From NCBI GenBank assembly GCA_002404215.1, contig DHJG01000177.1:4245-17117 (forward strand): a stretch of DNA of 12,873 nt, read 5' to 3'. The position numbers and the translations under genes were made by a program. The notes beneath the pieces were generated by a model that worked only from the letters and a program-made list of their open reading frames with translations, searched no databases and had not been told where the DNA came from. This document shows, in pieces, positions 6,263 through 12,873 of this stretch. Position 1 is the stretch's first letter, and every line of letters begins with the position of its first letter. This DNA comes from Desulfosporosinus sp. UBA4726 (lineage in GTDB: Bacteria; Bacillota; Desulfitobacteriia; Desulfitobacteriales; Desulfitobacteriaceae).

Positions 6263-7051
6263 TTAGTCCTTCCATTTGGCGAGATGAGAACTAATAAATT
6301 CAATAATCAATTCATTTTCCTCTTTTCCAGAACCCTCAATGGATAGAGGTTCTCCAAAGGCCATGTGAATTGGTTTATTACGACTGATTTGTCCGAAATC
6401 CTTTAAATATTTAGCGTTTCCCCAAAAGTCTGTCTTAATGGCAATCGGAATGACCTTAACCTTAGCATTTCTAGCCAGCTTTACCCCTAAAGTGTTAAAT
6501 TCCTTCGGTGCAAATTCAACAGTCCTTGTACTCTGAGGAAATATAATAATGGATGTTCCCTCTGATAATAATTTCTGTCCCATTTTCATGACTGTCTGAA
6601 AATCTTCTCGAGAGTTCGCTCTACTTACGACGATTGGATTTCGCGAACGCATGATAGGACCAAAGAACGGATGAGTTACGAGACTCTCTTTAACAACAAA
6701 GGTTACATTCATATGGGGAGCAATTATACAAGGAAATACCATGGTCTCAAGTGTGCTCATGTGGTTACTAATAAATACTACGGGACCTTGGCATTTATTT
6801 AAATTCTCAAGTCCTGTGATATGAAATCTACCCCCGCAACCCTCAATCAGCTTGAAAACATCATACGAAGATAATGCCCAAGGCTCTGTATCATATTGGC
6901 CTTTCAAAGCTAGACTACGAGATTTAAGTACGATAGAAAAATATTTACTCATAAAATATAACCGAGTATCTAACATTAATCTATCTAAAAGAAAACGAGG
7001 GGTATTTTCCTCAGTATGATATGAGTCATTTGTAAAATAGGGCTTCTTCAA
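6263..7051 (-). CDS. PlsC-like lysophospholipid acyltransferase, divergent motifs
   Basis: A 262-residue member of the 1-acyl-glycerol-3-phosphate acyltransferase superfamily, which transfers an acyl chain to a lysophospholipid or similar acceptor at the inner membrane face. Motif I is N96-H97-M-S-T-L-E102, so the usual H-x4-D is H-x4-E. Motif II is approximated by SRNPIVVSR (136-144). Motif III is FPQSTRT (171-177) in place of FPEGTRS, and motif IV is VIPIAI (200-205). The N-terminal 60 residues show no clear membrane segment. The start is TTG 7051 with GGGAGGT about 7 bases upstream. It lies 51 bases after the histidine phosphatase stop and 54 bases before the molybdoenzyme start, consistent with one transcript. 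The variant motifs could mark a distinct subfamily or altered acceptor; acyltransferase activity is likely but the substrate is unknown. Confidence 0.78.
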   Translation of the reverse strand: MKKPYFTNDSYHTEENTPRFLLDRLMLDTRLYFMSKYFSIVLKSRSLALKGQYDTEPWALSSYDVFKLIEGCGGRFHITGLENLNKCQGPVVFISNHMSTLETMVFPCIIAPHMNVTFVVKESLVTHPFFGPIMRSRNPIVVSRANSREDFQTVMKMGQKLLSEGTSIIIFPQSTRTVEFAPKEFNTLGVKLARNAKVKVIPIAIKTDFWGNAKYLKDFGQISRNKPIHMAFGEPLSIEGSGKEENELIIEFISSHLAKWKD

Positions 7052-7102
7052 AATTACTACCTCCCTGCCAAGTATTAATAGCGGAGTACTACTCCTATTT
7101 TA

Positions 7103-7720
7103 TCACGTTAAGTGTAACGTATCATTAAGCCTAGAAATCGTTTTCTCCCTCCATTTATTAATCCTTAAGTAAGTCAGACTGCATGGTTCAATGTCAAATG
7201 AAACTTTCTTAATATAATCCTCGGAAAATTCCAACCACCAGTGGATTATTGCGAGGATTGTTCTTCTGTGGGATACTATTATAACGGTCTCTTTAGATTC
7301 TTGTTCAATTCCATTCATAAACTCAAACACCCTAGAATTGAGACCTCTCCAACTTTCAGCATTCGGATAATGAATCCAATCCATTAACGGTTCTGACATT
7401 GGATAGGCTATTTTCCGGGCCTCTTCTGTACTTAAATTTGCTGCATTGCCATTATTTTGTTCCCTCAATTCCTCTACCGGCAAAGGGTTCTGATCTATAT
7501 AACTTCCTATAATCTCTGCCGTCTCTATTGCTCTAGAAAAATCACTACAGTAAAGTTGGGAATCAACTCTTCCCAGTAAATCCAAAATTCTTTTTCCAGT
7601 TAAACGAGCTTGATTTCTTCCCTTTTCTGTTAAATTAGAATCCGTCCATCCTCCAGTTAACCCCTCACCCACTAAGTGTTGTGCTTCACCATGTCTAATG
7701 AGATACAAGTTCTTTATCAA
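7103..7720 (-). CDS. Histidine phosphatase superfamily protein
   Basis: A 205-residue protein of the phosphoglycerate-mutase-like (branch 1) histidine phosphatase superfamily. The catalytic motif R9-H10-G11-E12 is at the N-terminus, with H10 the expected phosphohistidine. The supporting residues are R63, in SDFSRAIETA, the acid in ELRE (84-87), and the second histidine H151, in IVSHRRT. The usual FGxWEG stretch after ELRE is replaced by QNNGNAANLS, so a substrate such as a sugar phosphate or alpha-ribazole phosphate cannot be assigned. The start is TTG 7720 with GGGGGG about 7 bases upstream; no ATG gives a complete RHGE region. It is the first gene of the probable phosphatase-acyltransferase-molybdoenzyme transcript. 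No signal peptide, so it is cytoplasmic. Confidence 0.82.
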   Translation of the reverse strand: MIKNLYLIRHGEAQHLVGEGLTGGWTDSNLTEKGRNQARLTGKRILDLLGRVDSQLYCSDFSRAIETAEIIGSYIDQNPLPVEELREQNNGNAANLSTEEARKIAYPMSEPLMDWIHYPNAESWRGLNSRVFEFMNGIEQESKETVIIVSHRRTILAIIHWWLEFSEDYIKKVSFDIEPCSLTYLRINKWREKTISRLNDTLHLT

Positions 7721-7747
7721 GTTATTCCCCCCAAAGCTCTTTCTCTA

Positions 7748-7756
7748 ATTGTATCA
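7748..7756 (-). promoter_or_regulatory. Possible extended -10 for the phosphatase operon
   Basis: The minus strand reads TGATACAAT, an extended -10 form (TGn plus TACAAT), about 28 bases before the TTG start. A recognisable -35 is lacking, which an extended -10 can tolerate. It lies downstream of the terminator for the XhlA-like gene, so a promoter is expected here. Confidence 0.35.
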
Positions 7757-7807
7757 TCTTAGCTTGTACATTATCTATTTCCATCGGCATATGATGGACG
7801 ATTATTT

Positions 7808-7861
7808 AAAAAACAGAAAAAGCCACGGCCTAATCATTAGATTACAGGCCGCCTCTTTTTC
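7808..7861 (-). terminator. Terminator of the XhlA-like gene
   Basis: CGGCCT (7826-7831) pairs with AGGCCG (7846-7851), and after a 3-by-3 internal loop GAAAAAG (7816-7822) pairs with CTTTTTC (7855-7861). Reading leftwards, the hairpin runs into CTTTTTCTGTTTTTT. It lies about 67 bases after the XhlA-like gene stop. The plus strand also ends in T-residues, so it may work both ways. Confidence 0.75.
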
Positions 7862-7927
7862 ATAGAGGGATTATATCGTCCTAGCATGCTGGTGATTATG
7901 CCAAAGTCAAAGGGAGGGGTGAATCCC

Positions 7928-8167
7928 TTATTTAATCAACCAAACACTGAGCAACGCCGATAATGTCCCTACCGTAGTTATGATGAAAGCAGCCCACCAA
8001 CGACGATTTGTCTTCTCAAGTTTCTTATATTCTTCGAAATCCCGTTTAGTTACATAATTCCCAGCAATTAGAACTCTCATATCGTTAACAACTTCTGCTA
8101 CGTCCTTTACAGCTTCCTTGATTTCATGCATTTCTTCTTTAATCCACCGTATTTCTGCAGCCTCCAT
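7928..8167 (-). CDS. XhlA-like coiled-coil membrane protein
   Basis: A 79-residue protein with a charged N-terminal coiled-coil-prone helix (about 1-35, rich in E, K and regular hydrophobics), a short NYVTKRDFEEYKK segment, and one C-terminal membrane helix (about 58-78, WWAAFIITTVGTLSALLSVWL). This layout matches the hemolysin XhlA family and similar phage lysis-module proteins, which usually sit beside a holin and an amidase. Neither is here, so it is either a stranded prophage remnant or a domesticated gene. The ATG at 8167 follows GGGGAGGA with suitable spacing. It is monocistronic, with its own terminator. Family assignment rests on architecture more than on conserved residues. Confidence 0.65.
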   Translation of the reverse strand: MEAAEIRWIKEEMHEIKEAVKDVAEVVNDMRVLIAGNYVTKRDFEEYKKLEKTNRRWWAAFIITTVGTLSALLSVWLIK

Positions 8168-8359
8168 GTCCGATCCTCCCCATCTTAAACAACCCTCTTT
8201 TTAAAACAATTTAGAACGAGTCAGCAAAACTGCTCGTTAGGAACATAACACGTTCCCAACCAAGAATACTTTTGTGAAATTCTCTTTTTTTCATTGTATT
8301 CAGAATGAGTGGACAGGGTTCCTAACCTTACTCCCTACCCTATAAACCATTAAGCTCAG

Positions 8360-8394
8360 AAAGAGAAACCTCTATAATGAAGTTTCTCTTTTCC
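8360..8394 (+). other. Terminator-like hairpin in the intergenic region
   Basis: AAAGAGAAAC (8360-8369) and GTTTCTCTTT (8382-8391) form a perfect 10-bp stem with a 12-base loop, followed by TTCC. The stem is AT-rich and the T-tail is short, so termination would be weak. No gene ends here; it could close a small non-coding transcript starting near 8200. Confidence 0.35.
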
Positions 8395-8500
8395 GATAGC
8401 CTTAATTTTCTTTGCATTTAGCTCACTAACTATTGGTTTTGTTATGGTTCCATTAAATATCATTATACATACTTGGCTGAAAAACAGTACGTCCTGATCA

Positions 8501-8529
8501 TTAAGAGTGGATGAAATAAGCATTATAGT
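8501..8529 (+). promoter_or_regulatory. Candidate aminotransferase promoter
   Basis: TTAAGA (8501-8506) and TATAGT (8524-8529) are 17 bases apart. The resulting leader of about 105 bases contains a spaced 7-bp inverted repeat (GTATTTA 8533-8539, TAAATAC 8560-8566). No T-box or riboswitch signature was seen in the leader. Confidence 0.35.
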
Positions 8530-8640
8530 GTAGTATTTAGGTACAAGTTCAAATTATCTTAAATACGCCATTAATTATGACGTTTAATACTAACACTGAC
8601 AACTTTTGGATTAGGTTGGATTAAGAAAGGGAGAAAAACA

Positions 8641-9942
8641 GTGCATGAGATTGCCCAAGACTTAAATCAGCAGATGCAACAAGAAAATATTCATATTTAC
8701 GAATTATTATCAGAACTAGGGAGAAAATTATACTTTCCCAAAGGAATCTTAACTCAATCCGCAGAGGCTAAGCAGAAGGCTTATCGTTTTAATGCGACGA
8801 TAGGAATTGCAACTGAACAAGACCACCCGATGTTTATACCCTTAATTCAAAAAACATTAGCCCATTACGATCCTAATGACATTTATCCCTATGCTCCCCC
8901 TGCAGGAAAACCTGAGTTAAGGCAGCTCTGGCGAGAAAAGATGGTAAAAGAAAGCCCATCTTTAAAGGATAAACTCTTTAGTACTCCCATCGTAACCAGT
9001 GCCTTAACCCATGGCCTAAGTATTGTTGCTGATCTATTTGTTGACGAAAACGACCCCTTGGTTCTACCTGACAAGCTATGGGGTAATTATTCCCTTATCT
9101 TTGGTCTTCGTAGAGGAGCTAAAAACGTCACATTTCCTTTTTATACCGAGGATGGAGCCTTTAATACGATAGGCATGAAGGAAGCCTTACTCTCCCAGAA
9201 AGACCACGGGAAAGCAATTCTGTTACTCAATTTCCCAAATAACCCGACAGGATATACACCCAATGAACAAGAAGCTACGAATATTGTTGAGGCACTGAGG
9301 GAAGTCGCCCTTCAAGGAATGAACTTGGTCGTTGTTACTGATGATGCTTATTTCGGGTTATTTTACGAGAGCTCCATCAAGGAGTCACTGTTTGCCCGGA
9401 TCGCCAATCTTCATCCTAGAGTTTTAGCTATTAAAGTGGATGGTGCAACGAAAGAGGACTTTGTGTGGGGCTTACGTGTAGGATTTATCACTTACGGGTG
9501 TGACTATCCCGCTGTATTAAATGCCTTGGAAAAAAAGACTTCGGGTATTATTCGAGGAACGATTTCCAGTTCTTCTCATCCTGCACAGACTTTTGTATTA
9601 AATGCCCTTAAATCTACAGAATTTCAAACCCAGAAACAAGAAAAATTCGAGATATTAAAAAAACGCGCTTTAAAGGTCAAACAAATACTCGATCATGGAG
9701 ATTATGACGATGCTTGGGAGTACTATCCGTTTAATTCAGGGTACTTCATGTGTCTTAAACTCAATAGGATAAAGGCAGAAGCTTTGCGTGTCCACCTACT
9801 TGAGCAATATGGGGTGGGAGTTATTGCGATTGGGGAAAGTGATGTGCGGGTTGCCTTTTCGTGCGTCGAGGAACAAGACCTCAAACAGCTTTTCGACCTT
9901 ATTTATCAAGGTTTCCAAGACTTATTGGCACAGAGCAATTAA
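8641..9942 (+). CDS. Class I/II PLP-dependent aminotransferase
   Basis: A 433-residue fold-type I aminotransferase. The pyridoxal phosphate lysine is K271 in GATKEDFVWGLRVG, matching the SK-x5-G-x-R-x-G pattern with R279. Other cofactor contacts are N201 in FPNNPTG, and D234 with Y237 in TDDAYFG. R403, in DVRVAFS, is the usual substrate-carboxylate arginine. Family members move amino groups between an amino acid and a 2-oxo acid in the cytoplasm; the exact substrate pair is not evident, though the layout is broadly alanine/aspartate-aminotransferase-like. The start is GTG 8641, preceded by AAAGGGAG. Length is slightly above the usual 390-410 because of an N-terminal extension of about 40 residues before the first conserved block. 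It is monocistronic, with a strong terminator downstream, and has no pathway partner in the window. Confidence 0.85.
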   Translation: MHEIAQDLNQQMQQENIHIYELLSELGRKLYFPKGILTQSAEAKQKAYRFNATIGIATEQDHPMFIPLIQKTLAHYDPNDIYPYAPPAGKPELRQLWREKMVKESPSLKDKLFSTPIVTSALTHGLSIVADLFVDENDPLVLPDKLWGNYSLIFGLRRGAKNVTFPFYTEDGAFNTIGMKEALLSQKDHGKAILLLNFPNNPTGYTPNEQEATNIVEALREVALQGMNLVVVTDDAYFGLFYESSIKESLFARIANLHPRVLAIKVDGATKEDFVWGLRVGFITYGCDYPAVLNALEKKTSGIIRGTISSSSHPAQTFVLNALKSTEFQTQKQEKFEILKKRALKVKQILDHGDYDDAWEYYPFNSGYFMCLKLNRIKAEALRVHLLEQYGVGVIAIGESDVRVAFSCVEEQDLKQLFDLIYQGFQDLLAQSN

Positions 9943-9971
9943 CTAAATTTTCAATTCTCTTTAAAACAAAC

Positions 9972-10020
9972 AAAACAACAAGGCGGGAAACCTCATGCTT
10001 CCCGCCTTGTTGTTTTTGTT
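9972..10020. terminator. Bidirectional terminator between convergent genes
   Basis: A perfect 18-bp stem (9972-9989 with 9999-10016, core AAGGCGGGAA and TTCCCGCCTT) encloses a 9-base loop. The stem ends in A's on the left and T's on the right, so both directions see a GC-rich hairpin followed by a T-tract. It lies about 30 bases after the aminotransferase stop and about 30 bases beyond the IMP dehydrogenase stop, and probably serves both. Confidence 0.92.
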
Positions 10021-10050
10021 CTATTCTACGTAAGGCTATTACCTCTAATT

Positions 10051-11547
10051 CTAATAACTATTCTCTTTCAAGATAACGTCATGTGCTCCACCTTCAGTGA
10101 TGCTCGTTGACGAAACGAGGGTCATTCTGGCAGTCTTTTGTAATTCTTCGATAGAAATTGCTCCGCAACTACACATGGTTGACTTAATTTTGCTCAAAGT
10201 TAAATCTAAATTATCCTGTAATCTTCCTGCATAAGGAACATAACTATCTACGCCCTCTTCAAAACTGAGTTTTGACCCTTCTCCAAAATCATACCTTTGC
10301 CAGTTCCGCGCCCTATTCGACCCCTCACCCCAATACTCTTTCACATAATTATTCCCTAACTTTACTTTTTTACCAGGACTTTCATCAAACCGTGCAAAAT
10401 ACCTGCCCATCATGATAAAGTCAGCACCCATAGCTATTGCTAAAACAGTATGATAATCATGGACGATTCCTCCATCAGAACATATGGGGACATATTGGCC
10501 TGTCAAAGCATAGTAATCATCTCTGGCCTTTGCAACTTCGATAACGGCTGAGGCCTGACCTCTTCCTATACCCTTTTGCTCTCTTGTAACACAGATTGAT
10601 CCTCCACCGATTCCTACTTTAATAAAATCGGCACCCGCTTTAACTAAATACATAAACCCTTCTTTATCTACAACATTTCCCCCACCGACTTTAACTTGAC
10701 CATTAAATTCTTTCTTAATAAACTCAATGGTTTCTTTCTGCCATTCACTATAGCCATCTGACGAATCGACACATAGGATATCTGCACCGGCTTTGACTAA
10801 TTCAGGTACTCTTTCCTTATAGTCTTTGGTATTTATTCCAGCTCCAACTATAAATCTCTTGTCCGAGTCTAATAATTCAAGGGGATTATTCTTATGTGCC
10901 TCATAATCTTTTCTAAAAACAAAATAGCAAAGGTTTTGACTGTTATCTATAACTGGTAAACAGTTCAGTTTGTGTTCAAAGATTAAATCATTTGCTTCGC
11001 TAAGACTAATACCTTCTTTTCCCATAATGAGTTTTGAGAAAGGAGTCATGAACTCTTTTACTTTTTTATCCAAACTGTCTCTACTCATCCTATAATCTCT
11101 GGTTGTCACAAGTCCTAATAACTTTTTAGTAGGTGATCCATCTTCAGTAATGGAAATTGTAGAATAACCTGTCTTTTTTCTCAAAGTGATGACGTCTTGC
11201 AAGGTATGTTCTGGAGATAAATTAGCGTCACTGACCACAAAACCTGCTTTGAATTTCTTTACTTTTTTAATCATCTCAACTTGTTCCTCAATGGATTGTG
11301 ACGAAAAAACAAAAGACAATCCGCCACGTTTTGCCAAAGCTATTGCTAAATTAGCGTCAGAAACAGATTGCATGATAGCTGATACAAAAGGGATCTTTAG
11401 TTCTAATGAGGATTTTTTTCCCTTTTCAAACTTAACGATCGGTGTTGTCAGACTAACATTACTAGGAATACAGTCCATTCTTGTTAAATTGGGAACTAAT
11501 AAGTATTCGCTAAACGTCCTTGAAGCATCATCGAAATAATAAGCCAC
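10051..11547 (-). CDS. guaB: IMP dehydrogenase, divergent Tritrichomonas-type
   Basis: A 498-residue IMP dehydrogenase, which oxidises IMP to XMP with NAD+, the committed step to GMP. The catalytic loop GIGGGSIC places the nucleophile at C319; the mobile flap has R418-Y419 in NWQRYD. CBS domains occupy about residues 105-220 within the barrel. The protein follows the divergent Tritrichomonas foetus enzyme nearly end to end (EYLLVPNLTRMDCIPSN, GGGSICVTREQKGIGRGQA, KEYWGEGSNRARNWQRYD, the STMCSCGA and SITEGGAHDVI endings) instead of the common bacterial GIGPGSICTTR type, and has the same residue numbers. K310 and E431, which in T. foetus reduce mycophenolate sensitivity, are both present. The start is GTG 11547 with GAGGT 8 or so bases upstream. 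Separate promoter; not in an operon with guaA. Confidence 0.93.
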   Translation of the reverse strand: MAYYFDDASRTFSEYLLVPNLTRMDCIPSNVSLTTPIVKFEKGKKSSLELKIPFVSAIMQSVSDANLAIALAKRGGLSFVFSSQSIEEQVEMIKKVKKFKAGFVVSDANLSPEHTLQDVITLRKKTGYSTISITEDGSPTKKLLGLVTTRDYRMSRDSLDKKVKEFMTPFSKLIMGKEGISLSEANDLIFEHKLNCLPVIDNSQNLCYFVFRKDYEAHKNNPLELLDSDKRFIVGAGINTKDYKERVPELVKAGADILCVDSSDGYSEWQKETIEFIKKEFNGQVKVGGGNVVDKEGFMYLVKAGADFIKVGIGGGSICVTREQKGIGRGQASAVIEVAKARDDYYALTGQYVPICSDGGIVHDYHTVLAIAMGADFIMMGRYFARFDESPGKKVKLGNNYVKEYWGEGSNRARNWQRYDFGEGSKLSFEEGVDSYVPYAGRLQDNLDLTLSKIKSTMCSCGAISIEELQKTARMTLVSSTSITEGGAHDVILKENSY

Positions 11548-11579
11548 TTAGGTTACCTCACTCTATATTTTTTATCTTT

Positions 11580-11607
11580 ATTATACATGAACCTGTAATT
11601 TTTCCAA
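11580..11607 (-). promoter_or_regulatory. Candidate guaB promoter
   Basis: On the minus strand TTGGAA (11602-11607) and TATAAT (11580-11585) are 16 bases apart, giving a perfect -10. The predicted leader is about 25 bases and carries the GAGGT ribosome binding site. Just upstream is a small dyad, GTTTC-TTT-GAAAC (11619-11631), possibly an operator. I saw no PurR box and no purine riboswitch. Confidence 0.5.
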
Positions 11608-11692
11608 AATTTCTCGGTGTTTCTTTGAAACAATAATACTGAAACCATAGCTAGCGAAAATGATAGGTTCTTGGCTTCCTCCTTATCGTTAT

Positions 11693-12784
11693 TTACTCGA
11701 CAAATTGACTTGCCAATTTAATTAGTCCCGCATCGTATACTCTAAATACAGTCCAATCATCCATGGATACAGCTCCCAACTGTTTGTAAAACTTAACTGA
11801 GGGCTCGTTCCAATCTAAGCACCACCATTCTAATCTACCGCACTCCCTGTCAAGCGCTAATTTCGCGAGATATGAAAGAATAATCTTACCCATCCCTTTT
11901 CCTCTCATGTCAGGTTTTACGTATAAATCCTCTAAGTAAATACCTGGTCTCCCCAAAAAAGTAGAAAAATTATAAAAGAATAATGCAAAACCAATCGGTT
12001 TATTTTCATATTCGCCAATGATGACCTCAGCTATCTTTCTCTCAAATAAAGATTCTCTTATAACTTCTTCAGTTGCCACAACTTCATCTAACATTTCTTC
12101 ATAGTTAGCCAATTCTCTAATAAACTCAAGAATTAGGGGAACATCATTTATTTCCGCGAATCTTAATTTAAAACCCTCCAAATTAGTATCAATTAATTTG
12201 AGCATACTCTCTTCTTTGGAGTTTCTTTGTGAGCAACCCTTATGTGTTAATTGTGTCGTTGTGATTGAAGTCATTCTACTTATAGCCGCAGTGATCTGCG
12301 CCAAATGATGATTTCCGTGCCATGCGTAAAGATCAATTAACTTCTTAATCGTTAATAGCCCTATATCCGGATGAATTAACTCCCTCTCAAGACCTGACGA
12401 TGATAACGACCTCAATAGAATGGCCCAGCGTTTATGTAATCCTTCCAACAATTTTGTGGATAGTTCAACGGGTAACTGAGAATCATCTAGTCCAGCCCAC
12501 AGAGCTTCTGCATAAGGCTTAATGGTTGGTTTATCCTCTGTCATAGCTAGTTTAACCCTGATATAAGCATTCATATTACTATCCGCTAAGTGGTGAACTA
12601 ACTGGCGAATCGTCCAACCGCCTGCTCTATAGGGACTGTCGAGCTGTTCTTCTGTTAATTTTTCGACAACCCTAGTTAACAACTCAGGCAGCGCTTCTAT
12701 TTGGTCGATTAAAGAACTAATATGTTTCTCCTGAACCTCTTTTTCAAAATCAAATGTCCCTATTGGATATCGTAAACCTTCCAT
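11693..12784 (-). CDS. BstA/DinB-like domain fused to GNAT acetyltransferase
   Basis: One open frame of 363 residues with two domains. Residues 1-171 match the YfiT/BstA (DinB-like) putative metal-dependent thiol-transferase family: YPIG near the start, PYRAGGWTIRQLVHHLADSNMN (51-72, H64/H65), and YAWHGNHHLAQI (153-164, H156, H159, H160), the histidines expected to bind a divalent metal. Residues 194-363 are a GNAT N-acetyltransferase close to the diamine or thialysine acetyltransferase type, with the acetyl-CoA loop RGKGMGK preceded by LEDLYVKPDM, and LDWNEPSVKFYKQLGA near the end. The linker (172-193) is polar and unlike either family. M194 (12205) is preceded by AAGAAGAGAG and could be an internal start giving a 170-residue GNAT. 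The chosen ATG at 12784 follows GGAAGGGAG; an upstream in-frame ATG at 12832 lacks such a site. Substrates are unknown. Confidence 0.75.
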   Translation of the reverse strand: MEGLRYPIGTFDFEKEVQEKHISSLIDQIEALPELLTRVVEKLTEEQLDSPYRAGGWTIRQLVHHLADSNMNAYIRVKLAMTEDKPTIKPYAEALWAGLDDSQLPVELSTKLLEGLHKRWAILLRSLSSSGLERELIHPDIGLLTIKKLIDLYAWHGNHHLAQITAAISRMTSITTTQLTHKGCSQRNSKEESMLKLIDTNLEGFKLRFAEINDVPLILEFIRELANYEEMLDEVVATEEVIRESLFERKIAEVIIGEYENKPIGFALFFYNFSTFLGRPGIYLEDLYVKPDMRGKGMGKIILSYLAKLALDRECGRLEWWCLDWNEPSVKFYKQLGAVSMDDWTVFRVYDAGLIKLASQFVE

Positions 12785-12793
12785 AAATGTTCT

Positions 12794-12802
12794 CTCCCTT
12801 CC
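12794..12802 (-). promoter_or_regulatory. Ribosome binding site fixing the BstA-GNAT start
   Basis: The minus strand reads GGAAGGGAG about 9 bases before the ATG at 12784, where the BstA-family sequence begins (MEGLRYPIG). The upstream ATG at 12832 adds 16 residues that do not resemble the family and has no purine-rich site in front. Confidence 0.7.
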
Positions 12803-12873
12803 TCTTGTTAAGGAATTTCCTCTACCTATCATGATTCGGTGAAATACAACTAATTCCTCTCATTATTCGAAAG

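Larger units (their letters stand above)
8168..8640. other. Non-coding, hairpin-rich intergenic region
   Basis: No plausible gene in 473 bases. It holds a hairpin at 8215-8238 (AACGAG-CAG with CTG-CTCGTT, one bulged T), a second at 8237-8259 (GGAAC with GTTCC, extendable), a 9-bp inverted repeat joining GTTAGGAAC (8236-8244) to GTTCCTAAC (8318-8326), and a 10-bp hairpin at 8360-8391. The XhlA-like gene and the aminotransferase gene are divergent here, so both promoters should lie in this stretch. Confidence 0.6.

Noticed and set aside
7052..7102. A small imperfect hairpin (GGAGT and ACTCC) between the phosphatase and acyltransferase genes as a terminator.
   Set aside because: The stem is only 5 bp with a bulge, and no T-run follows on the minus strand, so it is unlikely to break the operon.
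8530..8640. A T-box or riboswitch in the aminotransferase leader.
   Set aside because: No T-box core, antiterminator or known aptamer sequence is visible, and no terminator stands directly before the gene.
11548..11657. A 31-codon minus-strand frame starting at an ATG upstream of guaB and ending inside the guaB ribosome binding site, a possible leader peptide.
   Set aside because: It has no ribosome binding site, its codons run through the better-supported -35 and -10 of guaB, and it lacks runs of a regulatory codon.
11678..11684. A strong AAGGAGG on the minus strand just after the BstA-GNAT stop.
   Set aside because: No ATG, GTG or TTG lies within normal spacing, so it appears not to serve a gene; it may be a remnant or chance.

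Overview
The window looks like chromosomal DNA of a low-to-moderate-GC anaerobic Firmicute, most likely a clostridial relative of Desulfosporosinus or Desulfitobacterium. This is inferred from strong AGGAGG-type ribosome binding sites, frequent GTG and TTG starts, short intrinsic terminators, a two-gene minimal Suf-like (SmsCB) Fe-S assembly locus, and an orphan cytoplasmic molybdopterin oxidoreductase. I see no tRNA, rRNA, CRISPR array or intact insertion sequence.

Layout, left to right. Bases 1-614 hold a clean terminator for a gene off the left edge (31-58), then about 550 bases with no recognisable gene. ppnP (615-893, minus) diverges from the smsC-smsB pair (1093-2746, plus), and the two share a 200-bp promoter region. 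Three hairpins follow, one a likely terminator, and then a QueG-like 4Fe-4S protein (2973-3734). An unrecognised 110-residue protein with its own promoter comes next (3796-4128). A convergent hairpin separates it from a minus-strand cluster transcribed from about 7750 down to 4196: histidine phosphatase, then a PlsC-like acyltransferase, then a molybdopterin oxidoreductase. An isolated XhlA-like membrane protein (7928-8167, minus) with its own terminator is followed by about 470 bases of non-coding, hairpin-rich DNA. A class I/II aminotransferase (8641-9942, plus) converges on an IMP dehydrogenase (10051-11547, minus) over one symmetric, probably bidirectional terminator. At the right end is a minus-strand gene joining a BstA/DinB-like domain to a GNAT acetyltransferase.

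How the genes work together. SmsC and SmsB overlap by 20 bases and should form one ATPase-scaffold complex for Fe-S cluster building; the neighbouring 4Fe-4S protein and the Fe-S-containing molybdoenzyme are possible clients, but that is only context. ppnP and the IMP dehydrogenase both concern purine metabolism but are 9 kb apart and not co-transcribed. The phosphatase, acyltransferase and molybdoenzyme are closely spaced and probably co-transcribed, yet share no evident pathway.

The strongest observations are an IMP dehydrogenase of the divergent Tritrichomonas foetus type, with every diagnostic residue at the same number; an apparent BstA-GNAT fusion whose junction looks like translated intergenic DNA; and a cysteine-rich tail on SmsC. 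I did not find a convincing new multi-gene system.
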